Assembly: GCA_932294295.1 (NCBI GenBank)
Contig: OW028575.1
Location: 18,604,058-18,668,057 of the forward strand
Length of the DNA: 64,000 nucleotides
Direction of reading: 5' to 3'
Origin: Alitta virens
Taxonomy: Eukaryota; Annelida; Polychaeta; Phyllodocida; Nereididae
Shown piece by piece: positions 34,850 to 47,820 of the stretch. The notes under the pieces are model-generated. The model had not been told where the DNA came from, ran no database searches, and saw nothing but the letters and a program-made list of their open reading frames with translations. A program made the translations under genes and the position numbers. Position 1 is the stretch's first letter. Each line of letters opens with the position of its first letter.

Positions 34850-37800
34850 TTAAAGTGTTGGGATGTTAGCGCACTCTCCCCACATTTTCTCGGCATCATA
34901 GTCAGGTACAGTTGCGCACCATGGAGTGTACCACCTAGCGGAAATGCATGACACGTGGTCATGGCCATTGTATCTGAAGGGGAATGAACAGCGGCCGCTG
35001 GGTCCAGCATTGCCTCCTCTTGTTGTCACTGGAAAAATTAAGATTAAACCACCATTAGACCACCAAGAAAAAGTGAGTTTGAGTCCCTTATCAATACTCC
35101 ATTTATTGTCGATTCAGGAACAACGAAGCATGCGAAGTAAGCAAAGAGAATGCTGTATAACTGGAAAGGTTAATTTCTAAAATTTCTATGAGCATAAATG
35201 GACTTTACCACGTGGGAAAATTATTTACCAGGTTTTCCAGTTTCTACTCCGCTGGAACTACCACTGCTGCCTGCGGCGCATCGCTCTTGCAAAGTGTACT
35301 GGTCGACACTGGTCACACCCACCGTTTCCTTCTGGGCGAAGTTGGCTTCACTCGTATGGATGTAACATCTATTGGCCCCTGGGTTGGTGTCGAAATCAAA
35401 GCCTATACAAGAGGAATCCATGTCACACTCTCCCTTACATTTGTCTAATGTATCTGCATTTGGTTTGCCGACTCCACCATACGACAGAGTGCTTCGCGCT
35501 GGTCCCGTATATGTGTTTCCGTTAGGACATGCACTACCTAAAATAAAAGAGAGTAACTTGGTAACTGTTAAGAATGTTGTTATTGTTAACCCACTTTGTA
35601 AAACATAGATCTTAAGAAGCAAGCAACTTAATTACTATGTGGAATATGACCAAGTATGTGAGTCTCTTGCAAATAGTGTCGATTGATTTTGAGTTTTCAG
35701 ATGTAATGTTCAATCCCTATCTGATGTTCAACCTCTTATAAGCCAGACTGCATTAGACCACTACTTATACACCCTGCTGCCTGCCACTTAATCAAACGCT
35801 CTATATTTAGTTTGTTATGACTGGTATGGCACACCTAAATTGTAACAGCCAATCAACATGCATTTAGAGTACCACGTGACATGACTCGCCCAATATATCC
35901 AACTTATTTCAGTAACATCATATTATTCACTGAGTTCTTGTACCATTAACACTGAATAATGCAATGTTCTTTCAGTGCGGGCGAAGGCCTCTGCGCATCC
36001 CTACTGTCCAAATATACTTATATAGCTCTCCCTTCACCTGGCTTCCCCTACACCTAGTGCTCTCTACACCCAGATCTCCCTTCACCTAGCTCCTCTTATA
36101 CCTAGCCTCTTTCCATGTGATAACATTTGTTTGTAGTATTATATATTGGTCCCAATGTAGAACTATGCAGAAGTGTTAAACGAATTTAGCTTGAGCTTAC
36201 ATCATATAAGTATAGTTATTAAAGAGATTTAAAGTAATTTATTGTCCAAAAAAATACCCTAGATTTGTGACATCAAGTTTTGATTTACCAGCAAATTTGT
36301 ATTACCCCAAGATAGCCAGAACCGACCAACATTGCATACAGGTCGGAACGAAATCAAAAATGCTAACAGAAATCAATTAAAATTGGAAGAAATCAACCGT
36401 ATCTGAGCGCGAAACAATAGAACAAAGGTATGTCTAAACCTAGAGCAGGTGTATTTCGTGTGGCAAGCGTTTGTTCCAGATTTTTGCATGTATGCCTTTG
36501 TAACACTTTCCTGTGGACAGCATACTTGTAGCTAACCCCCAAGACAACATACGAACCAAATTCTGTGAAATTTTGAATCCTCAAACAAAAGCTTTGACAT
36601 TTTACACCGACATGAGGTTGTTACTCAAGGCAACACCCTGTGGAGTGGCAACCACGAAAGGGTTACAACATAATGGTAGCACCCTGTAGAGTACACAAAA
36701 CAAGTTTGGTAAAGATCCGATCACCCAAATACAAGTCGTCACAATTTACCCCTCATGGGGTAATTACTCCATGGTAACAATACACATGAAACAACATGAT
36801 GCTAACACCCTATAGAGTATACAATCGATGTTATAACTTTTGTTTGATCACTCAAACAGAAGTTATAGCATTTTTACCCCATCATGAGGTAATTACCCTT
36901 CGGCAACTCTAAAAGTGTCAGACAAACCAAATTTGAAGCAAATCCGATCACCCAGACGTTATAGCATTTTACCATTATAGGGTAATTATCCCAAGAAAAA
37001 CCATAACAATTTCAGAACCCCAACCCTGGGTAAAATCCCCATGCTGTACTTATAGAAGTAACCATGTTTCCATCAAAATATCATATATGCTTATCGAGCT
37101 GGTACAAATTAAAGATAGATAATTTACAACAATACATTGTGATATTGAGATAATAATTACATGTGTACTAAAATTATATTGAAATTATAATGAAACAGAG
37201 TTGAATAAACTAATTTTTATGCCCTGTTCTGTTCCTATTACTCTGGGCAATTTTAATTTCATTCTATTTCTTGTATTTGGATAATTTCGATCTGCTAATT
37301 TGTGGAAATAATTTCATATATGTGGGGAAATATTTAAATTTTATGTTGTTATACTATTTTGGCCATGTTTAAGGCATAATGATCTTTGATAGTTAATAAT
37401 TCATATTATTTGTTATGTAAGGATGTTGAGTTAGTAGATCAAGATTAAAGAGTGCTTTCAAGGCCTTTATGTTGCAAAATTTCAATCCTTTTGGCTGTAT
37501 AGAACACAGAAATCTACCTTAGTTTTGGAGTAATCAGTGAAACACGCTCTATGTGATTATATAATGACAAAGTGTCATGAGAAGAGGCCAGTTAAATAAA
37601 TATAGGTCAATTACACAATGTATCCGTTTATAGTGATGTTACTCCACTACAACTACTCTTTCCTTTGTTTTGTGTTTTTCTGTATGGTTAATGACTAATA
37701 TGACCCACCATCTTGGGAGTGGAAACTGAAACATATTTTTTGGTACCAGAAATGTCTTTAGTTTCAGCAACTTTATTGGACCTCGAAGTTAATGCGCAAA

Positions 37801-39736
37801 AATCAAACGTATTTACCATTTTTACCGATCTTTGTCTTCAAGGCATTACTTTCATATTTTTTATGACATATTGACCTGTGTACATACCATAATTATTTAC
37901 AGAAACTCACATGATTACATTCTGCGATGAAAAAAAAAATGATACAGAAATATGATATAAAACTGGTGCTTCATTTTATGAATTTTGTTTTGTGATTTAA
38001 CTATAGTTGCCTTTTTTAAAAACAGTTCTATTAGCACCACTCCTAGGTATAACCTTTATATTAGTATAATATAAACTGCCATTGCTGCTACAGTTTTCCA
38101 CTATTCAATTGCAAATATAATTGTTTTTGTGATTTTGCACATTAAAAAATACTAATTATTCATCATTGCTCAAACATTGTATTCAATCATCAGGCAATAG
38201 GTGCATGTCAGATTGATTTTTGATATTTTTTCAAGTAAATAGCTTAACTTGTTAATTTATTACGAATTTATTTCTCTTAAAAGTTTGCAACTTTGGAAAT
38301 TTATGTGACCTTGAGGATTTGTTCAAGGACACTGAAATTGGGTCACTGGATACTTCTGTCTTCAGGCTACCTACATATATTTCAAGCCATTCAGAGAAAG
38401 TTTGATGTGCAGATTAAGAAAAATAATATTATATGTACAAAAACAATAGTCGTTACCAATGTAAGGGATGACAATGTCAACTTACTGGACTGTGAAAGAG
38501 TTGTTATGACACAGTTGCCCCACAGTCCATCCACATCATAACTGTCAGTGACAGAACACCAGCCAATGCCTTGGTTTTCGGTTGTTATGCATCCATGGAA
38601 CCTCCCGCCTCTGTACGTGTAAGGGAAGTTGCATGGCGTTCCTGCGGGGACGTTGCCTCCAGTGGTGTTCACTGCAATAACCAAAGTACTACAGACTTGT
38701 GTTCTGTGACAAATGTGATTTTCACCCGATATATTGGGAATTTAGTATTAGAACTTTTTGTAATACTCTGTCAACTAAATTTGACTCGTGTGTCTTGTAA
38801 AATCAGGCCAACATCGGCCAGGTGTCACTGCTGTTGTTGGTCGAAGTCAAGCCCACATTAGCCTGAAAATGCCAATATCGACCTGGCATTGGCCCAATTT
38901 GGAAGGATTTCTGGTATAGTGGAACAACTTAGTTATGATAGAAATCGACTTTATTCTGCACTGGATTTAATTTCTGCATTTAAATTCTTTAAAATTGATT
39001 TTTTGGAAAATATAAATCATACCATCAGGGTAACGGACACACTCGGCCCATCGCTTGTCCCTCCCAAAGTCAGATGAAGTGGCGCACCAGGGCGTTTTAG
39101 GATCGTATTGCTCTGTTGTGCAGTTGTGGTAAACGTTGTTTTTGTAGGTGAAGGGCAGGTTGCAGCTGGACTTTCCTGCATTACCATTCCTGGTTCGATC
39201 TGTGTAGACAATGCTTTAATTTAATTCTTTCCAAAGTTATATTTTTATCATCTAACCTTGGTGTAATATAACATAGCTGATGCATCTTCTTTATAATTTC
39301 TCTTATAACTGTATATATTTTTTACCGTTTAGCTTTCCTTTTTTTTTTTAAAGAAAACAAATCATAGATGAATATAGCAACTACACACTATAGTTTCTGT
39401 GAAGCAGATTGAGAAGTAGAGATGTTTTTGAAGTATGATTTATACTACACCCAAAATGAAATGACACCACTCACTTGCAAAGATGGTGATTTTGCATCTT
39501 GCCCACTGTTTCTCGTTATCATAATTGCTTGTAGTCGCGCACCAAGGATTAAATCCGTTGTCGTTGGTGATGCACTCATTGTACTGTTGGCCTTTGTAGA
39601 TGAAAGGGAAAACGCAATTTCTGCCAGGAGAGTTGCCTCCAACTGTGCCGTCCTGACCGACTAACCATTGTGCCATAGAAGGAGCGCCAACCAGGGCCAC
39701 CAAGAGTGTCAAAAGCAGAGTCCCTCCCATTTTCAT
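34850..39736 (-). CDS. Secreted FN2/PAN-apple protein (gene 3)
   Basis: Spliced gene, minus strand, coding segments 39736-39475, 39199-39023, 38671-38486, 35537-35229 and 35028-34850 (TAA). Total 1,113 bases, 370 residues. Segment 1 follows an AG acceptor at 39741-39740, implying a non-coding first exon. It encodes a signal peptide (MKMGGTLLLTLLVALVGAPS), then FN2 no. 1 (CVFPFIYKGQQYNEC ... PWCATTSNYD). FN2 no. 2 is CNLPFTYKNNVYHNC, with WAEC in place of WGxC; FN2 no. 3 is CNFPYTYRGGRFHGC ... GWCSVTDSYDVDGLWGNC. The PAN/apple exon (LSYGGVGKPNADTLDKCKGE ... CIGFDFD ... RCYIH ... VDQYTLQERC) ends in a Ser/Gly-rich linker. FN2 no. 4 is CSFPFRYNGHDHVSC ... PWCATVPDYD. All introns are phase 1. The PAN exon is separated from FN2 no. 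3 by a 2.9-kb repeat-bearing intron. Closest relative: gene 4. Likely an extracellular adhesion or recognition protein; function unknown. Confidence 0.85.
35229..35537 (-). other. PAN/apple exon of gene 3
   Basis: 309-bp exon, phase 1 at both ends. Six cysteines in apple-like spacing, followed by a low-complexity GSSGSSSG linker that connects to the last FN2 domain. Confidence 0.85.
36590..37015. repeat. Degenerate tandem repeat in intron of gene 3
   Basis: Repeated blocks containing CCGATCACCCAAA, GTTATAGCATTTTACC and GGGGTAATTACTCC-like motifs, recurring about every 120-150 bp, three to four imperfect copies. Confidence 0.6.
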
Positions 39737-39739
39737 GAA

Positions 39740-40803
39740 CTGCAATCAGAGAGAATGAAACTTGTGAGAAATTGTATACATAAGTACAATATCCTTTGCT
39801 GCATATGTTTGGATCTTTCTGTGCATGGAGTATGGCAAGCTTGCGAGGTTTCAGTTGCAATTGCCTGGCGTGACAGAGAGACACAGAAATACAGCCACTC
39901 ATTCTTGCCCATAAAATTATTTACTACTGGGTATACATAAATTAACCAATTGTAAAATATGGGTACCACTAGGTGGTGAGCAGGTTAATTGTATAGCACA
40001 CCTTCCTGTTGACTATATCCTGTTGTTGCCTGGTGCCACTGCTCGGGACCCTGGCATCCCAAGGGTTCCTTGTAACTGATTGTGAAAAACTCACATGCAC
40101 AACTAACCCAGCCACTTTTGACCTGTGATCCTGGATTCAATATTGTTCATTACTACTAAACGAATGTGAAAACAGCAACATTCGATTATTATTCACTTCT
40201 TGTAACGCAACCTAGCGGGATGAACATAAAACTCAACTATTTCACATTGCCATTCAAGGAATACACAAAAATGTGGATATTATACGCATTTGGAACACGG
40301 AACTTTTATATTTTGCGGTCAGTAATGCATTTGAATGTATGTAGCGATATCGTAAATATAGTCCTGGATTAGTCCACGTCAGTTTTCGTAGACCACTCTC
40401 ACTTCGCTCGCAAATAACTTCAGCAAATATTGCATCGGGGAGAAGGAATTGGACTGCAGGATGAATTAACCCATATGACTATGGGCATTTTATTTTGACT
40501 CCATCATATGCCTGGGGCTATGCATTTGTATTTGAAGTTTTTTGAAATTAAAATTTATTTTGTCTTCACCTTCATTAAATTACCTGGAGGGTAAGTTGTT
40601 GGAAAACGTTTACTTGGCCTCATATATTCTAGCTTTGTTGTACATGTGTGTTTTGCGGTTCAGTCTACCAGTGTGGCAGGCCAACCAGAGTCTTCCCCCA
40701 GTCAGCGTGACGCTGATTGTACATGAAAGAACTTTTATTTTTTCATGTCTAATTTCTCCAAGCACAGACAACCATTGCAAGCAAAAAACAAAAAAAAATA
40801 TAT
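39740..40803. other. 5' flank of gene 3
   Basis: No coding exon recognised. The non-coding first exon of gene 3 should lie upstream; strong minus-strand donors occur near 41448-41455 (AAGG|GTAAGTTGC) and 42910-42917, neither proven. Confidence 0.3.
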
Positions 40804-41340
40804 TGGGGAAAGTAAGGAGAACTGGGCCACCCTCTCTACACCTAAAAATAATATTGATATTACCCTGAAATCGGGTCGCATAACTCCTAAGTGATCATAA
40901 GTGCATGTCTGAAAGCAAGAAACCATTTGAAATATTTATTTTTCTGATAAAGTGAAATTGTTCATTGACAAAAACCGATAGAGGATGGATTAGAAATAAA
41001 TATATTGTTATAATCAGCACATAATCATGTAACTGATATGTTGTTCTTGCTTTGTGGAAAAATACGGTTGCCATTTCTTTCAAGCAACAGCTTTGGGGAG
41101 AACTAAGCCCCTGTCCTACGCCTCCCTCTGTTAAAAATACAGTAAAAAATTTTGATTAGGAAATTATGCTAAAACACCAGCTTATACTTAAAAAAATGAA
41201 AGGAAAACCTTAATCTATGTCACATCATAGTTGACTTATGGTTTACAATTTAACCCATGTTTGCCCTTTCAGAGTTTTAATTATTCAAAAAAAATATTCA
41301 GCAGGCATATTTCCTTACATTAAATAATTCATCAAATGTC
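40804..41340. mobile_element. Truncated, inverted copy of the 13.1-kb TIR element
   Basis: Starts GGGGAAAGTAAGGAGAACTG and runs as the reverse complement of roughly 14482 back to 13510, containing a single 157-bp-type unit (about 41170-41300). The other TIR is absent, so the copy is truncated. Confidence 0.75.
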
Positions 41341-42439
41341 TATATGATGCAATGATGCAGCAAAAACTTTTGACTATGACATGGAAAATTCAATGGCACG
41401 GCCATTTTTGGAACAGCAGCAATACTTTGAAACAGGTGTAGCAACTTACCCTTAAATATTGATGATTTATCTTAATGCCAAATTACAGCATTAACAAATC
41501 ATAACAACCAGATTATTCATTATTTAGCAAGGATACATCAGGTTTCGAGGGGGCATCGCTCACTGAATCTTGAGAACAACGTTTGAAGACAGATCAAAAA
41601 GTAGATAAGGCAATGTCTATGTCATTAATTTGACATTAGGTTCCTCAGTTTTACCCCATTTGGCACATGTTTCAAATAACCTACACTGCAACAGGTGTCA
41701 GATGACCACTTTATTCATGTATCATATTGGACCTGAGGATTCACCCTCTCCAAAGTCTAACATTTTAATATGTCTCTAAATGGTGTTCTGATGATCCAGT
41801 CTGCTGTATGAGCCTGTTACTTGATAAACAACTCTCTGCACTTCATGTGAAATGCATCAATATACCACAAAATTTGCTATGCAGAGTTTTTGGTCTGTGA
41901 GGCATTCTCTACAGAATACATGCTTTCCAAGTTACTGGCATGTTTACAACCTGGTTTCCAAGACTTGTAGACAGCAACTGCTGAGTCATTGAAAGCCACA
42001 TGCCCTAACATGTCCCTGGAGCAGCATTGACTGCATTAATGGTCATGATTTTTTATTTTTAAGGAGCTGATAGGGTACAGAACTTATTTAAATGCAAAGT
42101 TACGTCCAGCAAAGGTGTTGCAAATCCATTCACGAAATACGGCGTGTTTTGTTTAAAAATGCAAACATAGATTGAATTTCCAATTAACTGCATTGATTGG
42201 ATGATGGAAAAACAGAGGTTGACTTGTTGACTTGTTTTGAAATGAATTATTAAGTATTGGCATGGCTTTAATAAATTATCGATTGTGAATCATTCATGGG
42301 AATGAATTAATAAGACTTTTAATAATATGAAATGGTCTTTAAATTAAGAATTTAAAACTGTTTTGGTTCCTTCACATAAAAAAAAGAAATAGAAATTTTT
42401 AAGTTCTGTTCTTGGTTTTATTGGACAATGGCGGCCTGG

Positions 42440-42545
42440 TCGGCTGTCTTAGTTAACTAACTTATATTCCATTAGGCATATTTACTAATTTTTTTGACAA
42501 TTTGTTTGTTTTTACCTACTTTATTACACAAGACAATTTTTGATA
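42440..42545. repeat. Interspersed repeat family R, copy 2
   Basis: TTAGTTAACTAACTTATATT, CCATTAGGCATATTTACTAA and a TACCTACTTTATTA stretch match 63640-63780. Confidence 0.6.
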
Positions 42546-42855
42546 GATTAGTGTAGTGTGTTCCATAGGTGTACATTGCATCGGGCGAAACTTGACAAAG
42601 TTATGGCTTACAATGTATCAAGGAACGAGGACGCTCATGATGTTGCTGGGCGTGGCTCATAACCAAACAACGAAGCACTCGCGTATAGTCGAGAGAATCA
42701 CGCAAGTAACATTTGAAAATAAAAAATTTCAAAATCGGGAAAAAGTTAAATGAGTTATGCATTAAATGCATCGCGAGTCGAAGACACTTCTTAAATTTTC
42801 GTCCGATTTAAAAAAAAATTTAATTGGTAAATGGCTGAAATTAATTTGGAATAAA

Positions 42856-42966
42856 AGGAAAACCACAACTCGTCAATGATCTGTCAAACAGATCAGACTT
42901 GGAGAGTGCTACTTACCCATCTCATCTGATGTGTCAAACCGATCAGTGACGAGTTAAGGTTTTCCT
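42856..42966. mobile_element. Short MITE-like inverted repeat
   Basis: Left AGGAAAACCACAACTCGTCA, then ATGATCTGTCAAACAGATCAG; the right half is its inverted counterpart, ending TGACGAGTTAAGGTTTTCCT. Arms of about 40 bp, roughly 111 bp in total. Confidence 0.7.
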
Positions 42967-44388
42967 GAATAGTCTATCCTCCTACAGATAAAGAGTCCGA
43001 AAGAAAAAAGCCCTTGCCTCATGGCAGGGTGCATACAAGGTTTTGAAATACGCGTAATTGGTTTGACATTGACCTTAATGTCTGTTTTATCACAAAACAC
43101 TCCTGACAAGTCACACTGGTTATGAGATGACCGTATTTAATCATTGTTCATGGGTTGAATTAGGCATCCATTAAAAGGGTCATAAATGATCATACGATGA
43201 AAAAGAAAAAAGACAGACGTAATAATAACTTGATAAATGTGCTCTTTATATATATATATATATTACACATTTACCACATGGGTGGGGTCTTTTTTTGGAT
43301 GCCTGGGCAGGAAATTGAACACAGGCCTTGCTACCACCGTACTGTGTCAGAAGTGTTCTTGAGAATATAACCATTATCGAAATCTGATATTTCAATCTAA
43401 GTGAATCAAATTTTAACATGGGGATTGGTATTCTAGTATAGATGGTAGTTTGATTAAACGCTTTAAATGCAAGGATAATTGATAGGACTGCTTGGACAAA
43501 CATGACAGTAATTATACTCAAATGGGGGTCATGTCTATAGTCAGTTTAGATTGGGTGACAGACTCATTAAATGATTCACTAAATCCAAATTATATACCTT
43601 ATGTGAAATGAATGACAGGTTCAGACATTTCTTATTTTACTCATTTAAGTGTGAATTATTGATGAGAGAACTATATTTGATTTTGTTCCAAAGACGAACG
43701 GTTGGACATAAACCGGGACACACGGTCTAATAAAATATCTAACAAACATTTCATCTTTTTTAAATCAAAAGGCAGAAAGGTGATGTTTACAACCGTAGAA
43801 ATGCAAGTTTAGTGTTTTAAGTACAAAAAATGAATGGATTGGGGGGTGGGGGCAATTGTAATTGGTTAAAAAAAAAACATAGCATTTTTAACTGAACAAC
43901 GTGTGTAAAAGGTGGATTTTTAAGTAATGCAACTCTTTTCCTCATTGCTTAATGCATACAAAGGGTGACAGTCACTGCTAACTACACCCAAAGCTATTTT
44001 TTGCTGTAAGTGTAAACATATTATGCAAGACGCATATGACGCATTTGCCTAGATTTAACCCAAAGATGTTTATTGTTCCGGAGAAAAAACTGCAAATTAA
44101 TAAGACGAAAAAACGAACAGAATTTTACAGGAATCATCATAGCTCATCATGAATACATGGTTAATTTAAGAGTAGAAAACAAGCAATCCTGACTTTAAAA
44201 TACGCAGTACTTATTAACATGCAATAAGATACAAGGTAAAAACATATAAAACAAATAAATGATTCACATTATATGATGTATAAATTTGTGAAATTATAAG
44301 TAAACCAGGTTAGCGTACATTCTTTTGTAAGTGGTCGTGACAGTCATGACTGGATATTGTATGCTAATAAAAAGTGGTTTCGTATAAT
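42967..44388. other. Intergenic between genes 3 and 4
   Basis: AT-rich with a (TA)n run at about 43248-43264 and a G-run near 43841. Nothing else recognised. Confidence 0.35.
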
Positions 44389-44768
44389 TTTATTTGAAAA
44401 TCTTTTCTACAAATGTAAGTCAGATTTATATAAATAAAATAAGAAAGACGTCTTGTATCACTTTCAGAATTTCCCGTAGGTGGTACGTCATGCGGAGACG
44501 CCACCTGGTGGTGAATGAAAGCATGCATCTTCTCTGATTACTGAAGAAATGATGACGAAACTTGCTTTGAAGGAATGTTGCTATTCTTCTAGTACATAAA
44601 GCAGCCTGAAAACAGGTTAAGCTGGGTTTAAATACTGAAAATCTTTTGAAATTAGGTCACATTCTCCTATTTAACTTAAACTTTGGGAATATACTGTATA
44701 TAACATTTTCAAGAGTGTAGCAATTTAAGGAGTGACGTTAAGTTTTGTTCTTATTCATACCGACCTTT
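44389..44768 (-). other. Probable spliced 3' UTR of gene 4
   Basis: A donor GTATGA lies about eight bases after the stop, aligned with the one in gene 3. A good acceptor (CTGTTTTCAG|GC at 44607-44606) and an AATAAA on the minus strand (44394-44389) follow. Confidence 0.5.
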
Positions 44769-47700
44769 TTACATGGTTGGAATGTTATCGCACTCTCCCC
44801 ACATATTATCTCTTTCATAGTTGGGTGTGACTGCGCACCAGGAAGTGTACCAGTTCTCGGAAGTGCACGACACATAAGACTGGCCTCTGTATGAGAAGGG
44901 GAAGGAGCATCGGTTGCTTCTTCCAGCATTACCGCCCCTGGTGGTCACTGAAAGAGGAAAGATACGGGCATTGTACTACTTATACTCCACCAATATAACC
45001 CACGGAAATGTTATTTATCTCCCGAGCGAGTGCAGTGCTTTTCTTACTCTATGAGCAGTTAAACTAATCAAACAATCAAATAAAATCAGTAAATATCTTT
45101 GATAGAGTATGTATTAGTTATATCCCGAAAAGGAGGGAGTTAACTAACATTTTTGTTGGTTATATCCCACGACAGAACAATAGAAAAGGTCATGTGGTGG
45201 AGTATAAAAGTTAGTTATATCCCCCATGGTTGGAAGTTAACATTTATGTTGGTTATATCCCTCTGCCTTAGGTGTTGGGATTTAACCAACAAACATTTTA
45301 GTTAACTCCCTCCTTCTCGGGATATAACAATTACTTAACATCTCATTTAAACAAAGAGGTAACCATAGCAGATATAAAGATTACGATGTTACTTCACTTA
45401 GTATATCAACTAGCTTACAGTATTATGGATGTTAGCTCAACCAAAACAAAGCAGCTATGCTTGTCTAAACACTACTGAATAAATCACAGTGCTGAAGATC
45501 TCTTAGCAGTAAGATTTAGAGGGATTATTTTGAATCTCTGAAGTTGACAAATCTTTGTGAAATGCATAAACAAAAGAATTAAACTGACCCTGGCCGTTTC
45601 CTGGAGTGCTACCACCTGGATTTGTTGTGCAGCGATTGGTCAGAGTGTACTGGTCAACCCCGCTAATGCCATTGGTTTCCTTTGTATTGAAGTTAGCCCT
45701 GTTAAGATGTATGAAACAACGAGTGGTGATACCACTGTTTATGTCCCAGTCAAAACCTAAACAGCTCCCGTCGCGGTCACATTCAGCTTGGCATTCGGCA
45801 AGAGAATTAGCATTTCCTCTGCCGGATCCCCCGTACGATAGAGTGTTCTGTTGCCTGCTGTAGCTATTTCCAGTGGGACAGTTGTTATTCCCTGTAGTAA
45901 TTATAATAAAGTAGGATAAATTCCGCGGGTAACTAAATTGCAATGACATTATTTAATTAATTAATGGCTCCTGTAGTACTATTTATCAATTGTAGCATGG
46001 TTCAACATTATTCTTGTAGACTGTCGAAGCTGAGCAGCAGCATATGAGGCTACAGTTACTGTTCTCTTGATACTGGATAATTTCAGTCCTGTGAAGGTTT
46101 CTATGACAAAATGATCCCATTTATACTTTTCTATCTACCTGTATTTGTGATAGTAGTCACTACACAGTTGCCCCAGAGCCTGTCAACGTCATAGTTAGAT
46201 GTGGTAGAGCACCAGCCCACTCCCTGGTTGTTGGTAGTGACGCATCCGTGGACATCGCCTCCTCTGTATACGAATGGGAAGATGCACTGTGTACCAGAAG
46301 GCACATTTCCTCCGCTGGTTTTGACTGAAACATTAGAAAAGTATCTATGGATTTGTTTAACTATTGAACCTCATGTATAAGTGATTTGATTACACTCTTC
46401 TTAATCTTCCAAAACATTGGTCCGTTGTGATGAATTTTTCAAACTGTCATCTCACATTTACTTTGAGTATATTAAAAGACTTTTTTAATTACCATTCGTC
46501 TACAAAATTAGATTTTCAAACTTTGATCCACAATTATATGGCTTTTTTTTTTTGCTTTTTTTTCTTCTCTTACGGATTTGTTGTTATATCTACAATACTC
46601 GTGGCCTACTTCTCAAAGGATCCCAGGACCAGTAATAGAATAATTTTTGTAACAAGTGCAATTAATTGCACAGGAATTATCAATGGCATCCACCAAAACT
46701 TACTGTCGGCGTAACGGACACACTCGGCCCACTGTCTGTCTCTCTCAAAATTCGGTGAAGTGGCACACCACGGTTTGTTGCTGTCGTAGTCATCCGTAGT
46801 GCATTTGTCATATGATCGTCCCTTGTATGTAAATGGAAAAACGCAAGTGGATTTACCAGCATTACCTTTTTTCGTTCGGTCTGAAATTACAATTTTCACA
46901 AAATCAGTTAAGTGTTGCAATGCTGTCATTTCTTTGCCATGTGCAGTTTTTTTTATGTTTTTTTTTTTCCTTCAAATTATCTTACTTCAATCTGAAATAT
47001 TAATTTTTTGACAGAAACCCTGAAATAAACTATAAAATAATGGGCCAACCTTATGGTTTTTATAATTGTCAAAAGTTTTGACTGATTTCCTGATCTTGGG
47101 ACAGGTTCCTGATTGCTTCCTTGCACTCATGAAATTCATTACTGCCATTTCGCTGACTACGTATACACAGGTTGATTTTGTTTCAGTTGAACTGGCTTGA
47201 TAATTAAATTTCAACTAAATTTCATTGGCTATCAGCAGGTCTGAAATGACGTCATGCTCTTGTACTACTTATGTCTGGTTCCACTTCAGTAAGAAGCTTG
47301 ATCCTTAAGCTGGATGAACTGGATTATGCAAAGCAGGCAACCTGACGTATTCCAGTACTCTCTAAACTATGCTGTTTTGTTTACCTAATAACCTCGACAA
47401 TAGTGCAATTTAAAAAGCTATTTTGAGTTGCCCAACAGGTGCAGAAATATAGGACGTAAAGCCTTAATTCACCCACACTTTGTGAGGCATTGGTGAAATG
47501 GCAGTAAATAAACTCATGGCTTTCTACATATTGTATGTCATTTCAGCACACTTACTTGCTACAACAGTCACTTTGCAGTTAGCCCACTGGCCGACGCTAT
47601 CATAGTTTTCTGTGGTGGAGCACCATGGGATGAAACGGTTGTCAGTGGTGATGCATTCATTGTGCGAAACTCCTCTGTAGAGGAAAGGGAAGAAGCATGA

Positions 47701-47808
47701 TCTGCCGGGAGAGTTTCCTCCCAGTGTGCCTTCTTGACCCACTGTCCATTGAGCGAGTGATGGAGATACCACCATCAAAAGAACTATGAACAACTCTGTC
47801 GGTCCCAT
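44769..47808 (-). CDS. Secreted FN2/PAN-apple protein (gene 4)
   Basis: Spliced gene, minus strand, coding segments 47808-47556, 46880-46704, 46324-46139, 45891-45589 and 44947-44769 (TAA). Total 1,098 bases, 365 residues. Signal peptide MGPTELFIVLLMVVSPSLAQ, then FN2 no. 1 (GGNSPGRSCFFPFLYRG), close to gene 3's GGNSPGRNCVFPFIYKG. FN2 no. 2 is CVFPFTYKGRSYDKC ... PWCATSPNFERDRQWAEC; FN2 no. 3 is CIFPFVYRGGDVHGC ... GWCSTTSNYDVDRLWGNC. The PAN/apple module (LSYGGSGRGNANSLAECQAE ... CLGFDWD ... RCFIH ... VDQYTLTNRC) has a Gly/Pro-rich tail. FN2 no. 4 is CSFPFSYRGQSYVSC ... SWCAVTPNYERDNMWGEC. Exons 2, 3 and 5 are exactly as long as in gene 3 (177, 186 and 179 bp). An acceptor 12 bases before the ATG (47822-47821) implies a non-coding first exon. 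Probably secreted; function unknown. Confidence 0.87.
44985..45340. repeat. Interspersed repeat family R, copy 3 (intron of gene 4)
   Basis: TATACTCCACCAATATAACC, CAATCAAATAAAATCAGTAA and several GGTTATATCCC/GGGATATAAC blocks in both orientations with GTTAACTAACATTTTTGTTG. It lies between the PAN exon and the last FN2 exon. Confidence 0.65.
45589..45891 (-). other. PAN/apple exon of gene 4
   Basis: 303-bp exon, phase 1 at both ends, six cysteines with apple-type spacing. The donor is GTCAGT, weaker than the others. Confidence 0.85.
47428..47478 (+). repeat. SINE tail fragment
   Basis: GCCCAACAGGTGCAGAAATA, TAGGACGTAAAGCC and TTCACCCACAC match the 3' body of the SINE at about 21045-21095. 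It lies in intron 1 of gene 4. Confidence 0.7.
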
Positions 47809-47820
47809 TTTTAGTAGTGT

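Noticed and set aside
36600..37015. Possible CRISPR-like regular repeats
   Set aside because: The repeats are long, degenerate and intronic in a eukaryotic gene; no short identical repeats with unique spacers.
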